Positions 1 through 10,431 of a DNA stretch of 64,000 bases are shown in pieces. This DNA comes from Punctularia strigosozonata HHB-11173 SS5 (Eukaryota; Basidiomycota; Agaricomycetes; Corticiales; Punctulariaceae): positions 1,568,349-1,632,348 of the forward strand of contig NW_006767434.1 of the NCBI RefSeq assembly GCF_000264995.1, given 5' to 3'. Numbering within the stretch: position 1 is the stretch's first letter; every line of letters begins with the position of its first letter. The position numbers were made by a program, and so were the translations under genes. The notes below the pieces were generated by a model. That model was not told the origin of the DNA and did no database searches. It was given only the letters and a program-made list of their open reading frames with translations.

Positions 1-3000
1 TCCCTGCACAGCCATCCGCAAGGTACCCCACGGCGCCCAGGAATCCCCGTAACAGGTCGCGGTTGGTGGGAACGTTCCACGTTCGAATGCGCTCAACCTT
101 GACGGGGTCGAGCCGAATCCCGCGGTGCGATACTATCTGCCCTAACAGTTTGATCTCATCCGCTAAAAAGTGCATCTTCTTTTCTGACAAGTAGAACTTG
201 TTCTCCTTCAGGATGTCGATAACGAGCTTCACACATCGCACATGGTCGTCAAGGTCGTCGGTGTGCACGATCAAATCATCAAGATAGATCTCAAGCCAAG
301 CACCGATGTACGGCGAGAATAGGTCAGTCATTACCGCCATGAACGTCGCAATCGCGTTGCAGTCCCCCTGCTGAAGGACGTGACTAACCATTGTTCCATC
401 AGGAGTTGCCATTAAAGTGTACGGCACATCTTCAGGCTCCACGCGCACCTGCTCGTACGCGCCCTCCACGTCCATCGCCGTAAAATAGCGACTGGCCGCC
501 ACCCGACGCCGGATGGCATCCTGATCGGGCAAGGGCGACGACATTTTGCGAGTATTGTCATTCCGCGCCCGTAAGTCGACCGTGTTGCGCATTCCTCCGG
601 ATGGTTTGCTCAAGAACATGATTGGCACAGCGTTCGTCCCGCTCGCGTACTCCCATCGTCCGGAGTTCAAGAAAATGTCGCGCTTGGTGTTCCACTGCTC
701 CCGGAACCCTTCAGGACAACGGGAAGCGCGAAATGGATATCGTTTATCCTTGTCAATGATAGGGATACGATGGTTCACGCGTCGTAACGGAGGTAGCGTC
801 GTTTCTGCCGCTTTCTGGTATAAGGGAGACGCATACTGATGAAGCTCCTTTCGAATATCCTCCAAAGATCGCTCCCTGATCCTCGTCGCCCTGGATGCCA
901 GGATACTAACGTCTTCGCCAGCGCGAAGACCTTCAGGCGTCTCACAACCGACAATTACCCTCAACGGATTCAATCCGACCATAATCTTGTGCTGCCATAT
1001 AAACGGCGTCCCCAAGATCAGGTCGTACCCGTCGATATTCATAATATCGAACGTACGTTTACACGCGATGCGTGCATAACTTAATTCGACCTCGGTGTAG
1101 TAATTCACTTTGGTCTTCGACCCTTGAGCGGCCAGCTGCACAGTCAGTTGGGTATCCACAGGCACCTTCACAACCTTCAGCTGCTCCGCAAGTGTGCTCG
1201 ACATAAAGTCACCGAGCGACCCAGAATCAAGTAAGGCGCGGCATTCATGCCCATTAACCTTGACTTTCAGCACGATAGGCCGAGGTATCTTCCGTCCGGC
1301 CGATTTCACTCGCGCTGCGGTTCGCTGCAGAGAGGCGAAGCTCCCCTCAGGCGGCTGCTTTACCTTCGCCATATACGCTCGAGGCGCCCGATCAGGCTCG
1401 ACGTCAGTATCCGGAACAGTGAGCCCGACGCTAGCGGCCCGGAACCATAGCGTGTCATTGGCGCCAACAGCGTATAGGACACCGTCAACGAGGAACACCT
1501 CGCCCTCCGGAGTGCCATCTGTGGAGCCCTCATCCTCATCGGATGAGGGAATATTGAACCGCGCCCCAGGTGGGTATTCTCCCATTTCTGATTCGGATCC
1601 TTCACTACTGTCAGGGTCCTCAGTGGCGAACGGAGCCTGCGTGTCATCATTCGCCCCCCGAGGTTCACCCCAATTCCACTCCTGGAAGAAGTCGACGTCT
1701 TCCATCCCAAGCTCGTCGTGCTCGAACCGTCGTGCAATATCAACAAATTCAAGCATGCGGGCTCGATACCAACCAACGAAGTCGAAACTTCGCCGCGCCA
1801 GGAGTTCTTGGGGGACTTCAAGCGACGTACTGAGGTACGGCTCATTCATTACCCACGGCGTGTATCCGTCCTCAGAGAGCACCATGTAGGAATCGATAGC
1901 AAACTCTTGTGTCCAGATTTCCCAAAGGTGCGGCAGCCGGTCAATCTGCGCTTCAACGACCATCCCCATATGGTTAGCGACTGGGTCACCGAACCGCGAA
2001 GATCCCTCGATGAAAGCGTCACGTTCCAGCCTATGCGCCCGTACGGCATCCGGACATACAAAGGTACTGTCGAATCCGTGCCTCTCATAAGCTTCACAAG
2101 TTTGACGTACACGGTGCGTCATGCCCCGAGTTTCTAGATAGTCAATGGTCCAACGATACCAGCGCTGTTGATACCTCCGGTACCAGGCATGTGCATCGTA
2201 GACCTCCGTTCGAGGCTCCTCATACGGTGGAGGGTTCCCAAACGGGTCTAGACCGTCGTCCTGTACAAAAGCCGTGTCGGCTCCAGCGCCCTCTTCCTGG
2301 TCGCCCTCTTCCAATCGGAACCGCACTGACCCACAGGGTAACTCGTCTAGCACCTCGGGTTCGTTGCCATCAGTTACCTGGATATCATCATTGGCCGGTT
2401 CACTACTGTCGGCATACCGAACGGCATAGCTGGTCTTCGACCCCGGAGCTTTATCTCGCGTGCTACTGATGACCTGCTGTCCTTCAGGGCAATTCCGACT
2501 CATATGTCCGGCTTTGTGACACTTGAAGCACAAGTTATTTTCCAGGTGCTCTTTCATCTGGGCCTCGGACAATGGTGAGTCCGATTTAGGGTTACGATCC
2601 CGTCGTCGAGAGTGATCACTATTCCGCTGCGCGCCAGGACCAGTCTCCTTGACCTGCGCGTTCGACTTCGCCGCCGACACCCCAGACTGATTGCCACTAT
2701 TATCATTCCGCCCGAATTGGCCACCGTTACCGCCGCCCCGTCGGCCCCTGCCATTACCCGTCTTCTCAAGCCCGGAGCGAGGGGATCCGAAAGCGGCACC
2801 ACCACGGTGCAAGCTATTGTTGATCACCCGTTCGGCGATCAAAGCGCTCTCAAGTACGTCTTCGTACGTATCGATATCGGGATGAAGACGGTCGCGATAC
2901 AGTTCCTGACTGATCTCATCGTTTAGGCCTTGCCAGAACCGATGAACGAACTGGCGATCAGAGATCTCCCCACCAAGATCATCGCGAAACCCTTCCATTG

Positions 3001-4786
3001 TTGCCGCGTACACCTTTACTGATGATCCCTTCTGCATCCAGGTGTTCCATCGCGCCCTAATGGCATTCATGAAGCCATCGGGGAAACAGTAGTTGAATAG
3101 CTCGTCAAAAAACCGTTCCGCCGTCCATTCCTCAGGGCTCTTCACCACCCGGTTGAAGAACTGCAGCGCATCCTTTTCAAGGAAGTGGCCGATCTTCGAC
3201 ACATGTCTTTCTCTCATAATCATGCCATCGATTAGGTACTCTACGCTCTGCTCAACGTATCTTTGGAACGCATCAAGATCGCTCCAACCGTCGTAGGTTT
3301 TCGGCGGCTCAGGCTTGATATTCGGTTTGATTACCGAAGACCCCGACTGCTCCAGGGTAAGCATAGCATCCTCTAGCTGTCGGAGTTTTCGTTTCAGTGT
3401 TTGTCCTAACGAACTGGCAGATGATATGAATCTCGATGGAGGCGCGACCGACGTTCGCCCTCCTCGTTTCGATATAGCGGACGCGCTGCCGGCCATCACG
3501 CCAGGGCGGGCGGTACTCAAGCTATGGATGCCAGTCTGATCGCCCGCAGCGCGGCTCCCTGGTTCCGGTGACCCCACACGATGAGGTGGGTGGTCGCGTC
3601 TTTGTATGTCTTCTCTACGATGACAGACGCCTGAACCACGGTCGCGCTTCAGTGCAGCAACCTCAGCCGCCTGGGCATCAACCGTGGTAACCAGTCTATC
3701 GAGTTTATCCATCATCTCGGCCAACCGTTTCTCGGCATCGACCCGGGCTCGTTCAGCTTCTAGCCTGGCCCGTTCCGCCTCCAGCAGGGCAAGGCGCACG
3801 GTATCGCGTTCCCGTTTAGCCCCGCGGACCTCTCGCTCACATCCGTTCTTAAACACTTCAGCGGATTTTTGTGTGCGCTCGAACAGATCCTCCCAGGGTT
3901 CTTGTGACGATGTCACCGACGTGTCGCGGTCAGCAACAGTGCCGATAGCTCCAGCCGATTGTAATGAGGCCAGCGCCGCTCTCTGAGCTCCAACGTCAAG
4001 CTCTTCTTCACCAATGCCGGCGTACCTCAACTCTGTCGAGGCGTCCTTGCCGGGGTTACCAGAGGGAGGCGTGTCCTTGCTTTGAACGTTACCTGCCCCC
4101 CTTCGCTCGGCAGTTTTACCCTTATCCACCGGGGTAGGCGTCTCTAGTAACGCATCGAACTCTGCGTCACTCATCGTTCTGTTCTCAGAGGCCAGCCGCT
4201 TGCTGTTAGGCTTCTTCGGTGTACAAGGCTCTTCGATCACGACCGGAGAACCTACCATCTCGTCGCCATCCTCCTGGTCGACGAGAGACGTGTCATGTAA
4301 ACTAGTCAGCGACGCGAAACTACTGTTATTGCTTATCACGCTACACTTGGACAGTACGGGAGACGCACTCCGACGTCTACGAGGTACTCTAGACCACGAT
4401 CCAGTGTCGTCGCTCGACGCCCCACCGAATCCACCAATGACGAACGGAGACGGGCTGCGTGGCTCGTCCTTGAGCGCCAACCCTGTCGTGCTCACCAACC
4501 GCGATCCTTCGCGATGCGCGGGAGCATCAAGGTAAGCGGGCAGCAGACCTTGAGGTATAACGGCCCCGAGGCTCGATCCTGCATGATCGCCGGCCATCGG
4601 GGCATCTCCGCAGTGCGTAGCTCCAGTCTCGCCCGCCAACGGAGATGAGTCAACGGGGTCAGAGGCAACCGCCTCGCCCGCGTTGATATTGATATCCGAC
4701 TCGGGTCGGGGGACTCTGTCTAGTCCGCCGACCCTACGGTCATTGCGAGTCCAGCGACCCGTGAGCTCATCCCTAGACACAGGCAT
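1..4786 (-). CDS. Gag-Pol of the Ty3/Gypsy element (partial)
   Basis: The frame starts at an ATG at 4786 and stays open to the window edge as far as I could follow it. In order it has a charged N-terminal region with a coiled-coil-like Glu/Arg-rich stretch (about 3650-3860), the Gag core (about 2850-3300) and a CCHC zinc knuckle CFKCHKAGHMSRNC (about 2490-2530). An aspartic protease with LLDSGS follows near 1220-1240, then LILGTPF near 1010. The RT begins about 800 and carries FTAMDVEGAYEQV and YLDDLIV (about 280). These are the standard parts of the family and give capsid, protease and polymerase activities. Treated here as a resident element, not as a host gene. Confidence 0.9.
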   Translation of the reverse strand, partial: MPVSRDELTGRWTRNDRRVGGLDRVPRPESDININAGEAVASDPVDSSPLAGETGATHCGDAPMAGDHAGSSLGAVIPQGLLPAYLDAPAHREGSRLVSTTGLALKDEPRSPSPFVIGGFGGASSDDTGSWSRVPRRRRSASPVLSKCSVISNNSSFASLTSLHDTSLVDQEDGDEMVGSPVVIEEPCTPKKPNSKRLASENRTMSDAEFDALLETPTPVDKGKTAERRGAGNVQSKDTPPSGNPGKDASTELRYAGIGEEELDVGAQRAALASLQSAGAIGTVADRDTSVTSSQEPWEDLFERTQKSAEVFKNGCEREVRGAKRERDTVRLALLEAERARLEAERARVDAEKRLAEMMDKLDRLVTTVDAQAAEVAALKRDRGSGVCHRREDIQRRDHPPHRVGSPEPGSRAAGDQTGIHSLSTARPGVMAGSASAISKRGGRTSVAPPSRFISSASSLGQTLKRKLRQLEDAMLTLEQSGSSVIKPNIKPEPPKTYDGWSDLDAFQRYVEQSVEYLIDGMIMRERHVSKIGHFLEKDALQFFNRVVKSPEEWTAERFFDELFNYCFPDGFMNAIRARWNTWMQKGSSVKVYAATMEGFRDDLGGEISDRQFVHRFWQGLNDEISQELYRDRLHPDIDTYEDVLESALIAERVINNSLHRGGAAFGSPRSGLEKTGNGRGRRGGGNGGQFGRNDNSGNQSGVSAAKSNAQVKETGPGAQRNSDHSRRRDRNPKSDSPLSEAQMKEHLENNLCFKCHKAGHMSRNCPEGQQVISSTRDKAPGSKTSYAVRYADSSEPANDDIQVTDGNEPEVLDELPCGSVRFRLEEGDQEEGAGADTAFVQDDGLDPFGNPPPYEEPRTEVYDAHAWYRRYQQRWYRWTIDYLETRGMTHRVRQTCEAYERHGFDSTFVCPDAVRAHRLERDAFIEGSSRFGDPVANHMGMVVEAQIDRLPHLWEIWTQEFAIDSYMVLSEDGYTPWVMNEPYLSTSLEVPQELLARRSFDFVGWYRARMLEFVDIARRFEHDELGMEDVDFFQEWNWGEPRGANDDTQAPFATEDPDSSEGSESEMGEYPPGARFNIPSSDEDEGSTDGTPEGEVFLVDGVLYAVGANDTLWFRAASVGLTVPDTDVEPDRAPRAYMAKVKQPPEGSFASLQRTAARVKSAGRKIPRPIVLKVKVNGHECRALLDSGSLGDFMSSTLAEQLKVVKVPVDTQLTVQLAAQGSKTKVNYYTEVELSYARIACKRTFDIMNIDGYDLILGTPFIWQHKIMVGLNPLRVIVGCETPEGLRAGEDVSILASRATRIRERSLEDIRKELHQYASPLYQKAAETTLPPLRRVNHRIPIIDKDKRYPFRASRCPEGFREQWNTKRDIFLNSGRWEYASGTNAVPIMFLSKPSGGMRNTVDLRARNDNTRKMSSPLPDQDAIRRRVAASRYFTAMDVEGAYEQVRVEPEDVPYTLMATPDGTMVSHVLQQGDCNAIATFMAVMTDLFSPYIGAWLEIYLDDLIVHTDDLDDHVRCVKLVIDILKENKFYLSEKKMHFLADEIKLLGQIVSHRGIRLDPVKVERIRTWNVPTNRDLLRGFLGAVGYLADGCAG

Positions 4787-4953
4787 ACTCAGCGTGTAGG
4801 GATAATGAAAAAGGACACGTAGCTAGGAGTGCTCGCAGTCACTGTGTCCTCAGCAAAGGTGTACCCGGGTGATCAAGCCGGATAGTGTCCTATCGAAGAG
4901 GGGTTAGCAACGACGAGCGATAACAGATTACTCACGAAACACTCTCAAAAATA

Positions 4954-5243
4954 TGTGACGCGGGCAAAGCCGAATAAGGCTAAGGTGCGTTCACACGGTA
5001 AGGTTCTCGAGCGGCACAACAAGAGAGAGTTCACGTCTCGATTGAGCAACTCGAGGTAAGATATAAAACCAAAAGGTGAAGGTCCTCGCGACGAGGCTGC
5101 TTGTCTTTTATACCTCGTCGCGAGCCCTTGAGCATATGGAAGTGGAGCAAAAGGATCAAACAGTCAAAAGGCGCATCAGCGCCGGATGCTAGAAAAGGAA
5201 AGAAGTTCTCGGTCTCAGCCTTCGGCAGAACCGGCACGTAACA
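4954..5243 (-). repeat. 5' LTR of the Ty3/Gypsy element
   Basis: About 290 bases bounded by short inverted ends: TGTGACG on the left of the plus strand and CGTAACA on the right. Read in the element's direction the LTR starts TGTTACG and ends CGTCACA. A TATA-like sequence for minus-strand transcription lies near 5105-5113, close to the short palindromes at 5084-5096 and 5113-5124. The leader between the LTR and the Gag start spans 4787-4953. Boundaries are inferred from one LTR only, so either end could shift by a few bases. Confidence 0.7.
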
Positions 5244-5269
5244 GTAGGCTTGCTTGCGTGTGTTTGCTA

Positions 5270-5433
5270 GAACCTTCCACGGAAGATGCCGAATTTTCTA
5301 CGAGACTTCGAGCTTTCCTCTCCAGCTCAAGATCGTGAAAGCAATTGTGACGCAAGGTTCCTCGTGACTGTTCTGGCCATTTCTCGGCCTCTCTGAAAGA
5401 ACTCGCTAGAAATGCAAGAATTAGTGTATAAAA
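5270..5433 (+). promoter_or_regulatory. Heat-shock promoter: HSF-type repeats plus TATA box
   Basis: Heat-shock elements are built from GAA/TTC units. Here GAAccTTC lies at 5270-5277, an overlapping TTC..GAA at 5275-5284 and GAAttTTC at 5291-5298. A second cluster of TTC and GAA units runs from about 5371 to 5420. A TATAAAA box follows at 5427-5433, about 95 bases before the Hsp20 start codon. This arrangement fits heat-shock factor control. The upstream edge is only about 27 bases from the retrotransposon LTR. Confidence 0.75.
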
Positions 5434-5527
5434 GCCATGGCTATCCGACTCAGCTCTACAGCATTCATCAATACCTGACTTTCAACTTCGCGACATCTGA
5501 CCACTCGATTAATATTCTTTCATCACC

Positions 5528-6209
5528 ATGTCTCTTACTCGGCAGTTCCTTCAGGAGGTAAGCTAAGTTTCAATGCTCGTTTCTGTTTGCAGAAAGGCTG
5601 ACGCGCGTTGTGCTGCAGTTCCGCCCCCTCTTCCGCATGCTGGAGGAGCCTCTTTCAAGGTCACCATCATATTTCGCTGGCCCAGGCCGCTCCATACTTG
5701 AAGACTCCTTCTTCAACAATCCCGGACGATTGCGCCCTGCAGTCGACGTATCGGAAGAGGGCAACTCATATGTAGTCGAAGCTGAACTTCCCGGCGTTAA
5801 GAAGGAGAACGTTGAAGTCAGCATCGGGGAAGGCGGCAGAGCCGTCACCATCGAAGGCAGGATACAAAGCCGACGCCCTGAAATCGAGCAAGCCTCGAGC
5901 ACGGAAGCGAATGCCGCTCCCTCAGCCGAAGCCTCCGATAGTGAGTACTCAAAACAATACGTTCCCCATGTTTACTAGTTACTGACAGCTGGCTATGTAG
6001 GTACGACTGCAGTAACCAAGTCCGATCAGTCGTCGTCGCAGCTGTCCACCGAACGCGCCTTCACGGGCAGCGCCACCTTCTCGCGCACGGTCTGGCTACC
6101 ACGGCCAGTCGACGCAGCAGGGGTGACCGCTCAGTTGACGGATGGTGTGCTAACGGTAAAGATACCGAAGGCGGAGGACAAGGCCAGCGTGAAGATCCCA
6201 GTCGCATGA
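5528..6209 (+). CDS. hsp20: Small heat-shock protein, Hsp20/alpha-crystallin family
   Basis: This is an ATP-independent chaperone that holds unfolding proteins during stress and usually forms large oligomers. Three exons, 5528-5557, 5619-5940 and 6001-6209, join in frame to 186 residues. After a short N-terminal arm, the alpha-crystallin domain starts near residue 53 (LRPAVDVSEEGNSYVVEAEL) and ends with the VLTVKIPK strand. The family's A-x-x-x-n-G-v-L signature reads AQLTDGVLTV near residue 165. A Ser/Ala/Glu-rich insertion of about 40 residues splits the domain, and the second intron falls inside it. The promoter carries heat-shock elements and a TATA box. The first exon codes for only ten residues; its start is supported by the splice frame and TATA spacing. 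Confidence 0.92.
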
Positions 6210-6616
6210 GCGGCCGCGCGCAAACGGCTGTCGCGTTTTCGCGGCTCGAGTTTGATTGCCTTTCGCAGCCATTATTCCCAGATCGTTACCTGCAACAACT
6301 TTCTTCTGTATTTGTAGCACCACCGCTCCTTGTATCGATATCATAATAATCACTGGTTTGCTTGCTACATGGTCTGTTTTCCACCGGGAGCGCGAGCGGA
6401 GGGCGCGAACCGTCGGTCGGCAAATGAGGCACCCCTTTGTGCACGCCCCCTTCCTGGCCCAGGCATCCGCTGTTCCGATGTGTGCGTCGACGCGGTTCGG
6501 TTCTCCTCACGCACGACCTGCCAACGGATTGACTGGCGCTCTCATCACTTTTTGTCCTCCCCCTCATCTCCACCGTACCCGGCCTCTGTCCTCACCTCCC
6601 TCAGCCTCCCCGACCG

Positions 6617-8112
6617 ATGGCTCACGTCCCCGACCGATTGTCGTCATACGCCGCTTCCACCGGGAAATCGCCATCAGAGGAAGTGGACGAGCTCGACATG
6701 GTGGACGCCGACGAAGACGTCGATATCGACGATGAGGAAGTCGACCAGCTTGACTCGGACACTGAAGAGGACGTCGGATCGTCTGCATCCGCCCATGGCC
6801 CCAGAAAGTCGCGCTCAAAGCAGGCTCGACAACCGCGTGTGCCCGGTCAGACCAGCATCCCTCAAGAACGACTTGAAAGCATCCTGAACGCGGAGGGTGC
6901 GCGTCACGTCAACGCTCACGAATGAAAATCTCACTATGCGAGCATCTTAGACCTCGCGGGTTCCATGTCGAAGGACGCGTTCTTTCTCGTGTCGGCTGCC
7001 GCTGTTCGTGTCCAAATTACTATGACTCCAATCGTCCATTGATCAATGTCCAGGAGGAATTCCTTCGCAAGCTAACAGAAGCTGGACATCGTCAAGCTGG
7101 CGCCGAAGGTCGCTCAGACATAGCATATCATCACCTGGGTGCGTCTGCTACTCGCTTCGCGCCACTTATCTCTAACCTTTGCGATCCAAGTGGCGGCGAC
7201 CCGACAATACCAGGAACTGATGTTCCTCAAGGGTGCGCGTCTCCCATTCCACACCGTTCCAAGCCACTATTGCTCATTCACGCCACAGACACCATCCCCG
7301 AACCCATAAGTATCGTCGATGCTCTTGAGCGCCGAGCGGAGAAGATGAAAGAAGGCCCCTTGGAGCCAGTGGTCATGTCCACGCCCGTAGTCGGCTCCAT
7401 CGCGTCCGGCGTCTCCCAGCATCAGCCAAACATTAAAACAAAGGGCATGTCCCGCACCAGGAGCAACAAGTCGAACGGGGACCCGACCTACAAAAAGCCG
7501 CGCACGCGCGACACCAAAGGCCGCTACGGCGGTGCCGGCGCCGACTCGACCGCCAGCTCGTCCGTCGACGGACCCACGCGCGTCTCGCGCCCGCGCCGCA
7601 GTCGGACGCGGCAGACCTCGCCGGAGGGCGCGCCGTACGCCAACGGAGGGCCTTCCTCCCTGTCCCCTCCGCATTCGCATTCGCACGGGCACGCATACGC
7701 GAACGGGCGTCAGCACGCGCCCTGGGACGGTCCCCCGCTGCAACTGCCCCTCGCCCCGATGGCGGTCGGCGCGCACCCCCACCCGCTCCAGTCGCCGCCG
7801 GTCCCGGGCGAGGCCGACCATCGCTGGACGAGCGGCGGGCCGCACTACATCGCGGCGCACTTTGTGCAGGAGGAGCCTTGGCAGCACGCGAACGCGCAAC
7901 GGTCTCACCTGCACCCGATGCATGCGGACGAGCGGCGGAGGGAGCGCGGTTCGCAGGAGAGGCACCATGCACACGCGAGCTCGTCACACAGCCCAAGGCA
8001 GGCGCGCCGGGAGAATCGTACATCGGGTACCCCTCCTGTACAAGACGAGCGGGGACGAGCGCACTTCGGAGGCGAACGAGCTGGGAGAACCATTTACTCT
8101 CAGAACTCATAA
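6617..8112 (+). CDS. CBF/NF-Y-type histone-fold protein, Dpb3/CHRAC1/POLE4-like
   Basis: Histone-fold proteins of this class pair with a Dpb4/POLE3-type partner in DNA polymerase epsilon or CHRAC/ISW2 remodellers in the nucleus. Five exons, 6617-6896, 6951-7003, 7054-7138, 7191-7232 and 7289-8112, join in frame to 427 residues. An acidic N-terminus (residues 20-55) precedes the fold at about 78-155. It starts IPQERLESILN, continues SKDAFFLVSAAAEEFLRKL, and ends with a QYQELMFLKDTIP motif typical of the Dpb3/NF-YC side. The remaining 270 residues are low-complexity, rich in Arg, His, Pro and Ser, and far longer than in yeast Dpb3. The exact complex (Pol epsilon, CHRAC or another) cannot be decided from sequence. 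Confidence 0.82.
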
Positions 8113-8455
8113 GCACCGGCCCACATCCTTCTCACTATCTTCCTATACCCCAGAGCTGGACCGCGAACAAGTATGTCCGCGTAGTCACAATCTGGATACC
8201 AATGTTCAAACCAGTTTTGTTACGACCATTGATTCCTGTGTTGGTTCGACTGCTGTACACTGGCCTACAATCGTGCAGAAAAGTTCTTGTTCCCAACATC
8301 AGATCATGTTATACATTTTCAATAAACGTACAGCTTCAGTGTTGCTCCAGGGTTCGTTCATAAGAGTCCCGCGATACATCAGATATATATACCAGCTTCT
8401 ATTCCTTCCCTTTTCCTCTGTTCGTGAGTACTATACGTGTTGTCCCTTGCCCCGC
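8113..8455. other. Intergenic, shared 3' flank of two convergent genes
   Basis: No coding signal. An AATAAA-like sequence near 8320 could be the polyadenylation signal of the upstream histone-fold gene. The oxygenase on the other strand ends at 8456. Confidence 0.6.
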
Positions 8456-10136
8456 CTAATCGTACTTGCCCTTGCCGGTTGCGAAGTTATTTCCGACCTG
8501 AATAGCTGCGTGATCAGCGCGCCGACCATGTTTAAGAGGTATGCCATACTTGCCTTCTTCAAGAGGAAGTCACCATACACCACCGGTTCATACTTTTTCT
8601 GCTCCGCGTGAGCGTCGTCATCCGCGCTCTGAATACGCAGGGCGGCGGCGAGCGGCTTCACTTCGGCGTTGAAATTGGGCTCGAAGAAGAACGGAATACT
8701 GAGGCACATGAGCCGCGATCTATGATGAGAAGCAGATGAAGATCTCACGAGACTCTGCAAGAAAAGGGGATGAATACGAGGTTGAGTAGGCGGAAAAAAG
8801 AGTTACTGACCGGTAGTTAGCTCCCCTATGTACTACGCGATGCAATGTGCTCTTGTACAATCCATTCGTCCAGACCTCCCACACTGAGCGCGTTTGGTCA
8901 AACAGATGGGATCCGATAGAAGCATAAAAACTGACTCTCGCCGATGTTGCACACAACGCAGCCTGGTATAGGATCTGCGTCAATCCAAACACCTTCCGCT
9001 AGCTCTTCGCTCGGTAGTCCTGTTTGCATGGCGCCTCAGCTGCCGCCAAGAGCTATAAGAGGAGAGTGACGATACCGGATATATTCCCTTCCGCATCGGT
9101 CTCTACAACCTCCGAGTTCTCTAACCAAACCTGCAGCGCAGACTTGGTGTCGTCTTGATACAAGAAGCTTGGGGCAATTCAGCACACCTCAGCTTTACGA
9201 CAACATGGTGGAAGCGACAGACGTTAGGCATCCGTAGTCCCTGAAAACAGCTTAAGTGGGACATGAAGAGAGATAGCTTCGAGTAATCTTACTTATGAGC
9301 ACCGCAGGAGAAACCGTCATAGTTATTCGGAAGAGGGGGATATCCGATGACGCGCATCACCCAGAACGACTCGTCGACTTGTGACTTGAGCTGCTCCCAT
9401 TCTTCGTGGGTCATGCCAAGGCCCACTGCCATTCTAACGTTTCATTGTGACTTTTCAGAACCTTGTACAATAAGCATGAAGAGAACGATGAACGAACGCT
9501 TCCATAACCACCACGCCCAACTTCTTCATCTTTTCTGTCCAGGCTTCGAACTTCTCGCGAAACTGGGGAGGATCTTCTGGCCACTACCACGCACGCAAGG
9601 TTCATACGCTCCGTAATATTGATGTGGGCAGGTGCGAACCTGGTTTTCTCCCCATAACGGACGGGACTTGTCAGGATTGTCCACAGGTCGGTAGAAATCG
9701 ATGCCTTCATGGTTGTCTGCCTTCCCGTTCGTCACATTCTCCTTCAGCCGTTGATAGCCTATCAAATTGGCGTAAGTATAGGTCATACAAGCACACATGC
9801 TTATCGTAGACTCACCTCTCGCTCCATCCTGGTGAGCTAACCCTATCTTGTCCTTCTCCTCCTGAGGCTTCGCAAAAAACTCCCTGGCAAGCTTTTGCAG
9901 CTCCTCAGGCTCACCGGGTTCGATGAAGGAGCCAAGGTCAAGGTAGAAAAATCCAAATTCGAGACATGCAGAGTGCAGCTGCGCAGCGACGGAAAGGCGG
10001 CCAGGGTGGTCGTCCGTGTGTAGGTAGGGGCCTATGCTTCAACAAAACGCAGACTTCAGTCAGATGTCTGGGTATCTCGACGCCGTTCTCACTTGATTAT
10101 TGGAAGCGTCCCGGGTTTAACGTGGATATCCCCCAT
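8456..10136 (-). CDS. 2-oxoglutarate/Fe(II)-dependent oxygenase, isopenicillin N synthase-like
   Basis: This is a non-haem iron oxygenase that would couple 2-oxoglutarate decarboxylation to oxidation of an unknown small substrate. Eleven exons give about 352 residues: 10093-10136, 9816-10036, 9640-9758, 9498-9583, 9293-9433, 9223-9240, 9076-9167, 8936-8992, 8811-8883, 8554-8719 and 8456-8497. The iron ligands are visible as His and Asp in CGAHKDYG and the distal His in LHRVVHRG. The family ending IPFFFEPNF is present. Exon 6 is only 18 bases, and the last intron (8498-8553) needs a GC donor to reach the family-like end GNNFATGKGKYD. The acceptor before exon 10 has two in-frame options 21 bases apart. 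Divergent from the Arc1-like gene. The substrate cannot be named. Confidence 0.9.
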
Positions 10137-10431
10137 CGCAAGTTAGGCCGCGACAGGCTTGACGCAACCGAGGGGCCAGAGATAAGATGGGGAAGAGGAG
10201 TACAGCCACCAGCACCGGAGAGTCATGCTCTCGAGGAGTCTCCATCGATCGTTTGAGAGATCTTCTTCCGTTCTCTGCACCTTGTTCGCGAGGCGTCTAC
10301 GTCCTACTCCTTTCAGATCTATCTCTTTCGGAGTTGCTTCCAATTCGAGGGACTTGTTTGCTTCTAGTTCCCCACGTCACACGATACGCTACGCGTTGTG
10401 CAGCAGAACTTTGGCTACGAGCGTTGCAGAC
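10137..10431. promoter_or_regulatory. Shared divergent promoter, oxygenase / Arc1-like gene
   Basis: The two divergent start codons at 10136 and 10432 are 295 bases apart, so both promoters must lie here or inside the genes. If the Arc1-like protein starts at the upstream ATG (10225), only 88 bases separate them. Pyrimidine-rich runs occur at about 10260-10340. No clear TATA box was seen. Confidence 0.5.

Larger units (their letters stand above)
1..5243 (-). mobile_element. Ty3/Gypsy LTR retrotransposon, 5' part (continues past the left edge)
   Basis: This is an LTR retrotransposon on the minus strand, seen from its 5' LTR through Gag, protease and the first part of reverse transcriptase. 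RNase H, integrase and the 3' LTR would lie left of the window. The order Gag, zinc knuckle, aspartic protease, RT and the RT motif YLDD place it in Ty3/Gypsy (Metaviridae). Gag and Pol appear to share one reading frame, as in many fungal chromoviruses. The visible part looks whole, with no breaks noticed. Age cannot be judged because the second LTR is missing. It sits just upstream of a heat-shock gene. I infer a young or low-decay copy from the open frame only. Confidence 0.93.

Noticed and set aside
5340-5360. TGTGACGC at about 5346 as an end of the LTR
   Set aside because: It has the same orientation as the left LTR end and lies between heat-shock elements of the Hsp20 promoter; the CGTAACA end at 5243 gives proper inverted ends.
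7267-8116. Long open frames on the minus strand and in other plus frames over the histone-fold gene
   Set aside because: They are by-products of the GC-rich, low-complexity last exon; the chosen frame continues a recognisable histone fold through five consistent splice joins.
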